Source: Bacillota bacterium
Lineage (GTDB): Bacteria; Bacillota; Clostridia; DSM-8532
Reading direction: 5' to 3'
NCBI GenBank assembly: GCA_023415825.1
Contig: JAEZJF010000017.1
Span: forward strand, 1 to 64,000
DNA length: 64,000 bases
Shown: positions 1-7,608 of the stretch, in pieces
Layout: every line of letters starts with the position of its first letter
Numbering within the stretch: the first letter of the stretch is position 1
The notes under the pieces: model-generated
Seen by the model: the letters and a program-made list of their open reading frames with translations, nothing else
The model's database searches: none
What the model was told of the DNA's origin: nothing
Position numbers and translations under genes: made by a program

Positions 1-21
1 TTTTTCTACAAAGATTGTTAA

Positions 22-53
22 GCATGCAGCGGAAAACCGCTGCATGCATTTTT
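22..53 (+). terminator. Rho-independent terminator for a gene left of the window
   Basis: Perfect 11-bp arms GCATGCAGCGG (22-32) and CCGCTGCATGC (37-47) close an AAAA loop and are followed on the plus strand by ATTTTT. The T tract suits a plus-strand transcript entering from outside the window. The hairpin could also serve the minus-strand reductase gene that ends at 170, but the T tract there is weaker. Confidence 0.75.
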
Positions 54-169
54 ACATATGGAAAAATTACTAATTCAATCTAGCTAATGTTGCTTTTATT
101 TTGAGACAAAATCAAAAACGCTTGACAGGTACTAAAAGGCGACCCTGTCCCCTCTAATCCACTTTGCTT

Positions 170-1120
170 CTAGTACACCTTAAGTGCGAAGACAGGGCAT
201 GAGCTTGCGCAATACCCACAGAGGACACATCTTTTATGATCTATGGACAGCTTTCCCTCCTTCAAAACAAGAGCACGCTGCTTACAGCGCTCGGTACACT
301 TGCCACAGCCCTCACACCAAAAGTCTACATGAAGGGCTTTCTGATTATCAGGATGATAGTCCTTTATTTTTTCGGAAGCACTGGAAAGATCATCAAAGAG
401 AGCTATATTCATGCGTACCTCCTCCACGCTCTGCATGCCTAGCGCAATAGCATGCAGATAAGGGATGGAAGTAACAAATTCCAGGCAATCCCGAAAGGAG
501 TGGAGAAGATTTCCTCCACCAAAGGGCTTCATGCCATAAATGGCTTTTCCCAAGCTGTGGGCTTCTTGGAGGGCAGACAGCATGTCGTCCATGGTGCCGT
601 CACAAATACCAAGACCTGCTTTATTTGTTATGGGGTGAATCACCTCTATCTCAGGAACCTGGCAGGCCGCCCGAACAGCAGCAATATGATGGGTAGAAAG
701 GCCAACGGCCTTAATGACCCCCTGCTGTTTAAGCTCCAGATAATACTCCAGAGCTTCCCAATGTCCACGTATTGTATGCTCGCTCTCTTGCTCATGCATT
801 AGAAAGATATCAATGCTATCCAGGCCAAGAGATGTTAGTGCTTTATCCACAGTCCTCTTGGCATCTTCTCTGGTATAAGCATAGGACTTGGAAGAAATGA
901 CCGGACGAATACCGGTTAATTCCATGGCCCTTCGAATGTGAGGATAGGTGCCATAGAGATCGGCTGTGTCAATAAAATTAACCCCAAGCCTGAAGGCTTC
1001 GGCAATGACCTCCGCCCCGTTCTCAACACTAAGATTTTTCTGGAGCGGGCCAATCACCAATCCTCCGAAGCAAAGTCTTGATACCCTCAACCCTGTACAG
1101 CCCAATTCCCTGTATTCCAC
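170..1120 (-). CDS. Aldo/keto reductase with C-terminal 2x[4Fe-4S] ferredoxin domain
   Basis: 316-residue cytosolic oxidoreductase. Residues 1 to about 250 form an aldo/keto reductase TIM barrel: the start MEYRELGCTGLRVSRLCFGG is typical, followed by NFIDTADLYG with the active-site Asp and Tyr and by the DIFLMHE strand. The last 50 residues add two ferredoxin clusters, CEGCGKCTERC and CVLCGYCASSCP. Fe-S aldo/keto reductases of this shape are common in anaerobes and probably take electrons from ferredoxin as well as NAD(P)H, but the substrate cannot be read from sequence. The start is GTG at 1120. It follows ireB on the same strand, but a terminator at 1158-1184 separates them, so it is probably its own unit. 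Confidence 0.9.
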   Translation of the reverse strand: MEYRELGCTGLRVSRLCFGGLVIGPLQKNLSVENGAEVIAEAFRLGVNFIDTADLYGTYPHIRRAMELTGIRPVISSKSYAYTREDAKRTVDKALTSLGLDSIDIFLMHEQESEHTIRGHWEALEYYLELKQQGVIKAVGLSTHHIAAVRAACQVPEIEVIHPITNKAGLGICDGTMDDMLSALQEAHSLGKAIYGMKPFGGGNLLHSFRDCLEFVTSIPYLHAIALGMQSVEEVRMNIALFDDLSSASEKIKDYHPDNQKALHVDFWCEGCGKCTERCKQRALVLKEGKLSIDHKRCVLCGYCASSCPVFALKVY

Positions 1121-1157
1121 AATAATCCCCCCGCATCACAAGCCTCGGCCCCTACGA

Positions 1158-1184
1158 TATAAAAGCCCGCAAAAAGCGGGCTCC
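1158..1184 (-). terminator. Terminator downstream of ireB
   Basis: Arms AGCCCGC (1164-1170) and GCGGGCT (1176-1182) close a five-base loop. Read on the minus strand they are followed by TTTTAT. The hairpin lies between the ireB stop and the reductase start. Confidence 0.75.
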
Positions 1185-1244
1185 GTCCATAAAACACTGA
1201 TCGTAATCACATCATTTAAAGATTTATATTTCTTGCTGGATAGT

Positions 1245-1487
1245 TTACTTTAAATAGTATCTTACAAGCTCCTCAAGAATCTCATCACGTTCCAGCCTTC
1301 TGATAAGGCTTCTGGCATTATTGTGGCTGGTAATGTAGGTAGGGTCTCCCGACATGATATAGCCTACAATCTGGCTGATAGGATTATATCCCTTCTCGGT
1401 AAGCGCCTCATAAACCTTGAGTATGACTTCACGGGTCTGATTGGTGTTATCGTTATTAAAGTCAAATTTCATTGTTCCGGAATTCAT
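1245..1487 (-). CDS. ireB: IreB family regulatory phosphoprotein (UPF0297)
   Basis: 80 residues covering the whole family length. The core EVILKVYEALTEKGYNPISQ, then IVGYIMSGDPTYI and the tail LERDEILEELVRYYLK, is the UPF0297/IreB signature. In Enterococcus IreB is phosphorylated on Thr residues by the PASTA kinase IreK and lowers cephalosporin resistance; the same role here is inference. In many Firmicutes this gene lies between alaS and the ruvX/yqgF homologue, but neither is adjacent here. It lies downstream of mtaB beyond a repeat-filled gap. Start taken at ATG 1487; an internal ATG five codons later (MKFDFNN) is possible. Confidence 0.92.
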   Translation of the reverse strand: MNSGTMKFDFNNDNTNQTREVILKVYEALTEKGYNPISQIVGYIMSGDPTYITSHNNARSLIRRLERDEILEELVRYYLK

Positions 1488-1610
1488 ATATTCACCCGCT
1501 TCCTACCCGAACCACTGCCGGGACATTAAGATTTTATCATTAATGATGTTAATATATTAATACATACAGGCTATTTAATCAAGTTATGATATGAATCCGA
1601 CATCACATTG

Positions 1611-1762
1611 TAATAACCTCACCCGTTACCGAAATCATAGATTTCGAACGGGTTCCCGAGAGCATTGATACTTCGTATTAATAACCTCACCTGTCACCTT
1701 TAGGCGTTACCGAAATCATAGATTCCGATAGGCTTATCGAAGGCATTGATACTTCGTATTAA
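1611..1762 (+). repeat. Two tandem copies of a dispersed hairpin repeat
   Basis: Copy one starts at 1611 and copy two at 1679 (68-bp offset). Each has TAATAACCTCAC, then a hairpin core of the form CGTTACCGAAATC..GATTTCGAACG, then GCATTGATACTTCGTATTA. The second copy carries an extra stretch of about 14 bp near 1690-1704. The array fills the gap immediately downstream of the mtaB stop. The same element occurs inverted at 13774-13866 and in diverged form at 25464-25504. It contains no open frame. Confidence 0.85.
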
Positions 1763-1764
1763 GC

Positions 1765-3072
1765 TTATATGATATCAGCTCTCATGCGTTCCCCCTCTAT
1801 GCCCGTGAGCCTTACTCTTATTATTTCCCCAGATTTTTCTTTTCCAACCTTGACTGCCACAGGAATATAGTTGGGGATCAATCCCTCCATGTCACCGGAG
1901 CTTCCTTCAATGGCTTTCTCCAGCAAAACCTTAGCGTCCTGCCCAATAAAACGTTCAAAATTCTTTTCACGCAAATGCTCTGCAAGTGCTATCATGTCCT
2001 TGCTGCGCTGCTCTTTGATCTTGGGATCGATCTGATGACTGAATCGTGCCGCCGGTGTCCCCTGCCTTGGGGAATATTTAAAAACATGGATCCACAAGAA
2101 GCCCATTTCCTCACAAAACCTATAGGATTCTTGGAATTCCTCCTCAGTTTCACCTGGAAAACCCACCATAACATCTGTTGTAAGCATGACTCCCGGGATT
2201 TGCTCCTTGAGTCCCTCCACAATATGACGGTAATCCGCCGGAGCATATTTTCGGTTCATACGTTTTAAGGTTTCCGTACTGCCGCTCTGGAGGGAAATGT
2301 GAAAATGAGGGCATAGCTTGGGAAATCCCTTTATACTCTTTATAAATTCCGGTGTTAAAAACATAGGTTCCAGCGAGCCCAGACGAACTCTTTCAATGCC
2401 TTCAATGGCATGGACCTCGGAAATAAGATTACCCAGACCGGTTCCGTTCCTTTCATCACCATAAGAGGTTAAATGAATACCCGTCAGCACTATTTCCTTA
2501 AAGCCTCGAGATGCAAAGCCCCTAGCTTCCTTTATAACCTCGGACATTCCCCTGCTTCTGACAGGACCACGGGCATGGGGAATAATGCAATAGGAGCAAT
2601 ATTGATCACAACCGTCCTGTATTTTTAAAAAGGCCCGCGTATGCTCTTCGTAATTCTCAACCGGAAGCTCCTCATATTCTGTGAGCTCTTTTCTTTCCCT
2701 TACGTACTTTTGAGGCCCTTCTTTTTGAGTGTTTTCAACAAGCTCAACTATGCGGTACTTCATGTTATTGCCCACGACAAGATTAACCCCCTCAATCTCG
2801 GCAGCCTTATCAGGGGAAACCTGGGCAAAACACCCCACTGCCGCTATTACGGCATCGGGGTTTAAAGTATGAGCTCGTCTCAACATCTGCCGAGATTTTT
2901 TGTCACTCATACTGGTAACAGTACAAGTATTGATAATATATACATCCGCAAATTCATGTTCTGCTACAGGCATATAGCCTGCCTCCTGAAAGAGGCGCTT
3001 CATACCTTCGGTTTCGGAGGTATTGACCTTGCAGCCCAGTGTTATAAACGCTACCTTCTTATTATGTTTCAT
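1765..3072 (-). CDS. mtaB: tRNA (N6-threonylcarbamoyladenosine37-C2)-methylthiotransferase
   Basis: 435-residue radical SAM methylthiotransferase that converts t6A37 to ms2t6A in ANN-decoding tRNAs. It shows all three family parts. The N-terminal UPF0004 domain has cluster cysteines in LGCKVN, INTCTVT and AVGCFAQ. The radical SAM core has CDQYCSYCIIPHARG (CxxxCxxC). The C-terminal TRAM region starts near residue 375. The LGCKVN opening and the ARGPVRSR stretch favour MtaB over MiaB and RimO. It is probably transcribed alone; tandem hairpin repeats follow its stop. Confidence 0.93.
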   Translation of the reverse strand: MKHNKKVAFITLGCKVNTSETEGMKRLFQEAGYMPVAEHEFADVYIINTCTVTSMSDKKSRQMLRRAHTLNPDAVIAAVGCFAQVSPDKAAEIEGVNLVVGNNMKYRIVELVENTQKEGPQKYVRERKELTEYEELPVENYEEHTRAFLKIQDGCDQYCSYCIIPHARGPVRSRGMSEVIKEARGFASRGFKEIVLTGIHLTSYGDERNGTGLGNLISEVHAIEGIERVRLGSLEPMFLTPEFIKSIKGFPKLCPHFHISLQSGSTETLKRMNRKYAPADYRHIVEGLKEQIPGVMLTTDVMVGFPGETEEEFQESYRFCEEMGFLWIHVFKYSPRQGTPAARFSHQIDPKIKEQRSKDMIALAEHLREKNFERFIGQDAKVLLEKAIEGSSGDMEGLIPNYIPVAVKVGKEKSGEIIRVRLTGIEGERMRADII

Positions 3073-3131
3073 TTTGTATCACTTCCTATATTTGTTACAA
3101 ATTATATCACAAACTCTTAACACTTTAGTCA

Positions 3132-3160
3132 TTGACTACGGGTGATTATGGTAATAAACT
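3132..3160 (+). promoter_or_regulatory. Putative promoter of the HPr-like gene
   Basis: TTGACT (3132-3137), a 17-bp spacer and TAAACT (3155-3160) lie about 50 bp before the start codon. The -35 matches five of six consensus bases and the -10 four of six. Confidence 0.5.
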
Positions 3161-3210
3161 AATACATATGTTGATTGCATTATAGCACTGAAAGGCGGTG
3201 TAATAAACCA

Positions 3211-3441
3211 ATGAAAACATTCAACATTCTTTTAAAATCCATAAATGATGTAAAGGATTTTGTAAACATCGTAAATAAGTATGATTTCGATGTTGACCTT
3301 ACATCCGGCCGTTATATTGTTGATGCAAAATCCATTATGGGGATTTTCAGCCTGGATCTCTCCAAGCCTATCAAGGTTGAGGTTCATAATGATAACGCCG
3401 ACGCATTTATCAATGAGATCAAGGGTATCATCATCGATTAA
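3211..3441 (+). CDS. HPr-like protein lacking the phosphorylatable His
   Basis: 76 residues, HPr length. The second half matches HPr: SGRYIVDAKSIMGIFSLDL corresponds to the region around regulatory Ser46 (here Ser41). The usual GIHARPA segment with His15 is replaced by KSINDVKDFVN, so phosphotransfer from Enzyme I is not possible by the known mechanism. It may be a Crh-like regulatory protein, since Crh also lacks His15 and acts through Ser46. That role is inference; no HPr kinase is in the window. ATG 3211 was chosen because GGCGGTG sits just upstream; the open frame extends to 3175 without a ribosome site. Monocistronic, with a terminator right after it. Confidence 0.8.
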   Translation: MKTFNILLKSINDVKDFVNIVNKYDFDVDLTSGRYIVDAKSIMGIFSLDLSKPIKVEVHNDNADAFINEIKGIIID

Positions 3442-3465
3442 CCCTTTCTCATCCATTTGTAACTC

Positions 3466-3498
3466 AAGCCCAAGGCTGATGGTCTGGGCTTTTTTGTT
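3466..3498 (+). terminator. Terminator of the HPr-like gene
   Basis: Arms AAGCCCA (3466-3472) and TGGGCTT (3485-3491) are followed by TTTTTGTTTT on the plus strand. Confidence 0.8.
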
Positions 3499-3526
3499 TT
3501 TCTCTAACTATTCTTTCATCTTTTCA

Positions 3527-3565
3527 AAAACAAAACAGGCAAATCCAGCGATTGCCTGTTTTTAT
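3527..3565 (-). terminator. Terminator downstream of tRNA-Thr
   Basis: Perfect 11-bp arms AAAACAGGCAA (3532-3542) and TTGCCTGTTTT (3552-3562) begin three bases after the tRNA 3' end. On the minus strand they are followed by GTTTTTG. The stem lies between two convergent transcripts and could also act on the plus strand. Confidence 0.8.
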
Positions 3566-3641
3566 TGGAGCCACCAAAGGGACTTGAACCCTTGACCCGC
3601 GCATTACGAATGCGCTGCTCTACCATCTGAGCCATGGTGGC
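3566..3641 (-). tRNA. tRNA-Thr (anticodon CGT)
   Basis: 76 nt with encoded CCA. Read on the minus strand: the acceptor GCCACCA pairs with TGGTGGC; the D arm includes GCTC..GAGC; the anticodon stem GCGCA/TGCGC closes the seven-base loop TTCGTAA, giving anticodon CGT (Thr, codon ACG); the T arm contains GGTTCAAGTCC; discriminator T and CCA follow. It sits just after the ftsZ terminator with no obvious promoter in between, so it may rely on read-through or on a promoter overlapping that terminator. Confidence 0.95.
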
Positions 3642-3654
3642 ATATCAACCCGAA

Positions 3655-3695
3655 GAAAGAAAAAACTTGGGGACAGGAATGTCCCCGAGTTTTAA
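3655..3695 (-). terminator. Terminator of the ftsZ transcript
   Basis: Arms AACTTGGGGACA (3664-3675) and TGTCCCCGAGTT (3680-3691) pair with one mismatch around a GGAA loop. On the minus strand TTTTTTCTTTC follows. It lies 31 bp after the ftsZ stop and marks the end of the dcw cluster. Confidence 0.8.
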
Positions 3696-3725
3696 TTTTA
3701 CAATCTCAATGTTGTTCTGTCAACC

Positions 3726-4820
3726 TTATCTAAAGCCCTTACGCTTTAAAAAAGTGGGAATTTCAGGGCCTTCTGCATCATCGTCAACAATTACCGGCTT
3801 TTTAACGGGCTCTGTGGGCTTTTTCCCTTCAATCGGGAACAACTGACTGGGACGCTTGATCTCCCCACTTCTGCTAAAGCCTGTGGCAATAACAGTTATA
3901 ATCAGTTCATCCTTGAGGTTGTCGTCAATAACGGCACCAAATATAATATTGGCCTCCGGATCAGCTGAAGCCTGAATGAGCTCTGCAGCCATATTAACTT
4001 CCTGCAAGCCCAGGTCAGCGCCACCCGTAATGTTAAGGAGCACACCTCTGGCACCTTCAATAGAGGTTTCCAGAAGCGGGCTGGAAATAGCCTGCTTGGC
4101 GGCTTCTTCTGCTTTGTTTTCACCGGATCCGCGACCTATACCCATATGAGCAAGTCCGGTCTCCATCATGATGGTCTTCACATCGGCAAAATCCAGATTA
4201 ATAAGGCCTGGTACCGCAATGAGATCGGATATACCTTGAACACCTTGTCTTAATATATCATCTGCAAGATTAAAGGCCTTTACTAAAGGCATTTTTTTAT
4301 CCGCAAGCTGAAGCAACCTGTCGTTGGGAATGGTTACAAGGGTATCAACGACACTCTTGAGGGCTTCAACTCCGCCTTCGGCATGTTGCATGCGTTTCTT
4401 GCCCTCGAAAAGAAAAGGCTTTGTAACTACACCTACCGTGAGAATACCCATTTCCTTGGCAATTTGAGCAATGACTGGAGCTGCTCCGGTTCCGGTTCCA
4501 CCGCCCATACCTGCGGTGACAAAAACCAGATCGGCATCCTTAATAGCCATGGCAATTTCATCACGGCTTTCATTGGCGGCTTTTTCGCCAATTTCGGGAT
4601 TGGCGCCAGCACCAAGGCCTTTGGTCAGTTTATCACCTATTTGAATTTTAGTATTGGCTTGTGAAAGAAATAACGCTTGTTTATCAGTATTAACGGAAAT
4701 GAATTCAACGCCACGAAGTCCTGCTGATATCATCCGGTTTACGGCATTATTGCCGCCTCCACCGACACCAACGACCTTGATGCGGGCGAAGCTATCCATA
4801 TCAATGTCAAACTCCAACAC
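3726..4820 (-). CDS. ftsZ: Cell division protein FtsZ
   Basis: 364-residue tubulin-like GTPase that forms the division ring. Visible motifs are the nucleotide loop VGVGGGGNNAVNRM (from about residue 16), the tubulin signature GMGGGTGTGAAPVIA (about 105-118), a T7-loop NLDFADVKTIM, and the conserved C-terminal tail EIPTFLKRKGF that binds FtsA, SepF and similar partners. The linker before the tail is short (about 35 residues). The start is GTG 4820, eight bases after AAGGAGG. It has its own likely promoter at 4888-4915, separate from the upstream division genes. ftsA is not adjacent, and the spoIIGA-sigE-sigG genes often found downstream in clostridia are missing here. Confidence 0.98.
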   Translation of the reverse strand: MLEFDIDMDSFARIKVVGVGGGGNNAVNRMISAGLRGVEFISVNTDKQALFLSQANTKIQIGDKLTKGLGAGANPEIGEKAANESRDEIAMAIKDADLVFVTAGMGGGTGTGAAPVIAQIAKEMGILTVGVVTKPFLFEGKKRMQHAEGGVEALKSVVDTLVTIPNDRLLQLADKKMPLVKAFNLADDILRQGVQGISDLIAVPGLINLDFADVKTIMMETGLAHMGIGRGSGENKAEEAAKQAISSPLLETSIEGARGVLLNITGGADLGLQEVNMAAELIQASADPEANIIFGAVIDDNLKDELIITVIATGFSRSGEIKRPSQLFPIEGKKPTEPVKKPVIVDDDAEGPEIPTFLKRKGFR

Positions 4821-4887
4821 TTTTGTATCCTCCTTATGAGTCGTCTCGCGTAATATTTATTAAAAATCCATATAAGCTACCATCACT

Positions 4888-4915
4888 ATTATATAACAAA
4901 CCCATATAAAAGCAA
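4888..4915 (-). promoter_or_regulatory. Putative ftsZ promoter
   Basis: Read on the minus strand: TTGCTT (4910-4915), a 16-bp spacer and a perfect TATAAT (4888-4893), 68 bp before the GTG start. The AT-rich gap 4821-5002 holds no open frame. Confidence 0.6.
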
Positions 4916-5002
4916 TATTTTATTTGAAAAACACTACCTTCATGAACTCTAGATATTGAGGTTAATGAAAGAAAAATTTACATTTTTACAATATATATTG
5001 TG

Positions 5003-5341
5003 TTACTTGTGATCATCAACCTTTATGAGTTTCCTTCTTATATTGCCGAAATTTAAGAAGATTCGGTTACCAAAAGCAAATATGGCGGCCAAATGAATCT
5101 GAATTCCGAGCTTGTCTCCGATATATGCTAAAAGGGCTGCTAATAGCGAATTAGAAAAGAATCCGGAAAGAAAAACCTTAATGTTGAATTTCCCGTCAAG
5201 GGATGCCGATAATCCGCCAAGGACAGAATCGAGGGCAGCCAGAATGGCTACTGCAGCATAATTGGAATACTCCTGGGGAATATGGAAGGGAATAAAAATG
5301 CCGATTATTAATCCGGCTATAAGTCCTAGTAACGGTATCAT
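5003..5341 (-). CDS. sbp: Small basic membrane protein, DUF1290 (Sbp-like)
   Basis: 112 residues. The pattern is MIPLLGLIAGLIIGIFIPF, then YSNYAAVAILAALDSVLGGL, then FFSNSLLAALLAYIGDKLGI, giving three hydrophobic segments and a basic C-terminus (NIRRKLIKVDDHK). This matches the DUF1290/Sbp family, which is encoded between divIB/ftsQ and ftsZ in many Firmicutes. Its molecular function is not established; the location suggests a membrane role at division or envelope synthesis. It sits 26 bp downstream of ftsQ in the same direction and is probably co-transcribed with it. Confidence 0.88.
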   Translation of the reverse strand: MIPLLGLIAGLIIGIFIPFHIPQEYSNYAAVAILAALDSVLGGLSASLDGKFNIKVFLSGFFSNSLLAALLAYIGDKLGIQIHLAAIFAFGNRIFLNFGNIRRKLIKVDDHK

Positions 5342-5367
5342 ATGGACCTCCTTAAAGCTTAGGTATT

Positions 5368-6165
5368 TTAATCAGGTATAAAGCTCGGGTTTTGATCACC
5401 GGAAAATTCAATTCTTCCGCTCTCCTTGGTGTTAATCTTTTTAAAGAAAATTTCCTTGGTAAAATCAATGGTGTATTGAAGCTTGTCCTCCGGGTTGAAC
5501 CGAACCACTATCCTATTATCCAGAGAAAATAAGGCACTGTTCCGGTCAACCATGTCAATCCAGTCTAAAACCTCGAATAGTTTTAAGTCCGTACTGCTAT
5601 CCGAGTTTTTTATGGCCTCAATAATATCTACAGCCGTTCGTATGAGCGAAATGTCAGAAGCCTCCAGTTGGCCGCCCATTGTATATTTTGCAAACTCAAT
5701 CCCCCGAATTTCTTTCAGGTTTCCTTCCGGTCTCTGGTTGGTGGACTCAAGGACATAACCCTCCCTATCAACAGTCAGGTAACTGTCCAGATAACGTATG
5801 ATTGCGGCAGGCTCTCTTTCGGTGACGTCGATTGCGACCTTATCCGGAAAAACAAGACTCACTGTAGAAGCTTTTACGTAAGGAAGCTGTTCAATCTTCT
5901 TCTCACTGTCGATGAGACGAAGCTCTAGAATTGCTTCGGCTTGCAGTTTCAACTTTCTAAAACCATTTTCGCCCAGTAACAATCCGGACATTTCAATAAT
6001 TTTTTCAGGTGCATAACGGGTGCTGCCTGTAACCACAATGGACCTGATATTGAAAAATGGAGCAAAAAACAGGAATAACAGGATCAAAGCTATTCCAACT
6101 ATAGCGAAAAGTATTTTCAGTCTTCTTTTAACGCGTCGTTTTGTTGCTTTCATCCTGTGCTCCAT
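5368..6165 (-). CDS. ftsQ: Cell division protein FtsQ/DivIB
   Basis: 265 residues. A basic cytoplasmic start (KATKRRVKRRLK) precedes one membrane segment, ILFAIVGIALILLFLFFAPF (about 19-38). The POTRA domain follows: FNIRSIVVTGSTRYAPEKII, then the beta region ending VFPDKVAIDVTEREPAAIIR. It joins the FtsL-DivIC complex at the septum. Start taken at ATG 6165 with GAGGA upstream; an ATG four codons in is also preceded by GGAG and cannot be excluded. It lies between murA and DUF1290, with a 95-bp gap after murA. Confidence 0.92.
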   Translation of the reverse strand: MEHRMKATKRRVKRRLKILFAIVGIALILLFLFFAPFFNIRSIVVTGSTRYAPEKIIEMSGLLLGENGFRKLKLQAEAILELRLIDSEKKIEQLPYVKASTVSLVFPDKVAIDVTEREPAAIIRYLDSYLTVDREGYVLESTNQRPEGNLKEIRGIEFAKYTMGGQLEASDISLIRTAVDIIEAIKNSDSSTDLKLFEVLDWIDMVDRNSALFSLDNRIVVRFNPEDKLQYTIDFTKEIFFKKINTKESGRIEFSGDQNPSFIPD

Positions 6166-6260
6166 AATTCTTTATCCTCGTTTGCCTGCCTTTTTAGGAA
6201 GGTTTGCAAACAGTCACGTAGTGACTTTTGGGCGATATTCTTATTATAGCAAGAGTAATT

Positions 6261-7526
6261 TCAGTCTTCAACTCTTCTGATATGCGCCCCTACTTTTGAA
6301 AGAACCTGTTCCACCTTTTCGTAGCCACGGTCAATATAGCCCACACCACTTACCTTGGTCTCCCCTTCTGCGACCAGGCCTGCCAGTATGAGCGCAGCCC
6401 CGCCTCGCAAATCCCTTGCTTCCACATCGGCGCCCGTTAATTTGTCAACTCCTCGAATAATAGCCGTTCTGCCCTGCACGCTGACGTCTGCGCCGAGCTT
6501 CAAGAGCTGCTCGGTATAACGGAATCTGTTTTCAAAAACAGTCTCAACTACAACGCTGGTGCCTGAACATTTGGTTAGCAAAGCTACGATTTGCGGCTGC
6601 ATGTCTGTGGGAAATCCGGGATAAGGGGATGTTCTGACAAGATCCAGCGCATTGAGCCTGCCCTCGGACTCCAGTGTGACAACACCGCCCTGATAGTTTT
6701 TTATCTTGCAGCCTGTACGTTTAAGGCAGTAAAGAATGGATCCGATATGGTCATAATCTATTCCTGTAGTGACCAGGCTTCCGCCGGCTGCAGCTACTGC
6801 TGCGAGATAGGTTCCGGCAACAATGCGGTCCGGAATAATTTTGTGCTGGGGTTGAGTTTTAATTTCCCGGGCACCCTGAATTCTAATGACACCGCTTCCC
6901 GCTCCATTGACCTCTACACCCATTTTTCTTAGAAAGTCCTGCAAATCTTCAATTTCAGGCTCTTTTGCCGCATTTCGGATCAAGGTTTCTCCCTCGGCAA
7001 AAGCCGCTGCCAGCATGATGTTTTCTGTAGCGCCCACGCTTGGATAATCCAACAGAATCTCACAACCCTGGAGCTTTGCTGCGGTTACCCTCAACATGCC
7101 GTGATTGAGACCATCCACCTCAGCACCCATTTGTTCCAGGGCCCTAAGATGCATATCTATAGGCCTCATGCCAATTTCGCATCCCCCCGGATAGCTCACC
7201 TTGACTTCTCCGCATCTGGCCAGGACTGCCCCCAAAATGATGATGGAGGATCTCATTCTTTTTGCAAGCAATTCCGGAATACACGAGCTTGTTAAATTTG
7301 TAGCATCAACCTCTATTCGAGGACCTTTTCTTTTGATCTTGCACCCTAAAGCCGACAGTATTTCAAGCATGGTTAAGACATCGTCCAACTCCGGGCAATT
7401 CTCAAGTATGCTGGTACCATTATTCAAAAGCGTCGCGGCAAGTACCGGTAAAACTGCATTTTTGGCTCCTGGTACTTCAATAATGCCGCTCAGTCTTGAA
7501 CCTCCGGCAATTATGAGATTGCTCAC
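6261..7526 (-). CDS. murA: UDP-N-acetylglucosamine 1-carboxyvinyltransferase
   Basis: 421 residues. Adds enolpyruvate from PEP to UDP-GlcNAc, the first committed step of peptidoglycan synthesis. It opens with LIIAGGSRLSGIIEVPGAKNA (EPSP synthase-like fold), and the loop YPGGCEIGMRPIDMHL carries the catalytic Cys (about residue 116), the target of fosfomycin. The frame is open up to 7559, but GTG 7526 has GGGGGTG seven bases upstream and gives the normal family N-terminus, so that start is used. The gene occupies the place where murB/murC often lie in other dcw clusters. A second MurA paralogue, common in Firmicutes, is not in the window. Confidence 0.96.
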   Translation of the reverse strand: MSNLIIAGGSRLSGIIEVPGAKNAVLPVLAATLLNNGTSILENCPELDDVLTMLEILSALGCKIKRKGPRIEVDATNLTSSCIPELLAKRMRSSIIILGAVLARCGEVKVSYPGGCEIGMRPIDMHLRALEQMGAEVDGLNHGMLRVTAAKLQGCEILLDYPSVGATENIMLAAAFAEGETLIRNAAKEPEIEDLQDFLRKMGVEVNGAGSGVIRIQGAREIKTQPQHKIIPDRIVAGTYLAAVAAAGGSLVTTGIDYDHIGSILYCLKRTGCKIKNYQGGVVTLESEGRLNALDLVRTSPYPGFPTDMQPQIVALLTKCSGTSVVVETVFENRFRYTEQLLKLGADVSVQGRTAIIRGVDKLTGADVEARDLRGGAALILAGLVAEGETKVSGVGYIDRGYEKVEQVLSKVGAHIRRVED

Positions 7527-7608
7527 GCAAAACACCCCCGGAAGCAAAGTATTGAACACATTTCATAATATGCTTCCGGTAAAATGGTGTTACAATGGGC
7601 TTGTTTGC

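Noticed and set aside
1611..1762. Tandem repeat considered as a CRISPR array
   Set aside because: Only two units, with repeated sequence throughout instead of unique spacers, and no cas genes.
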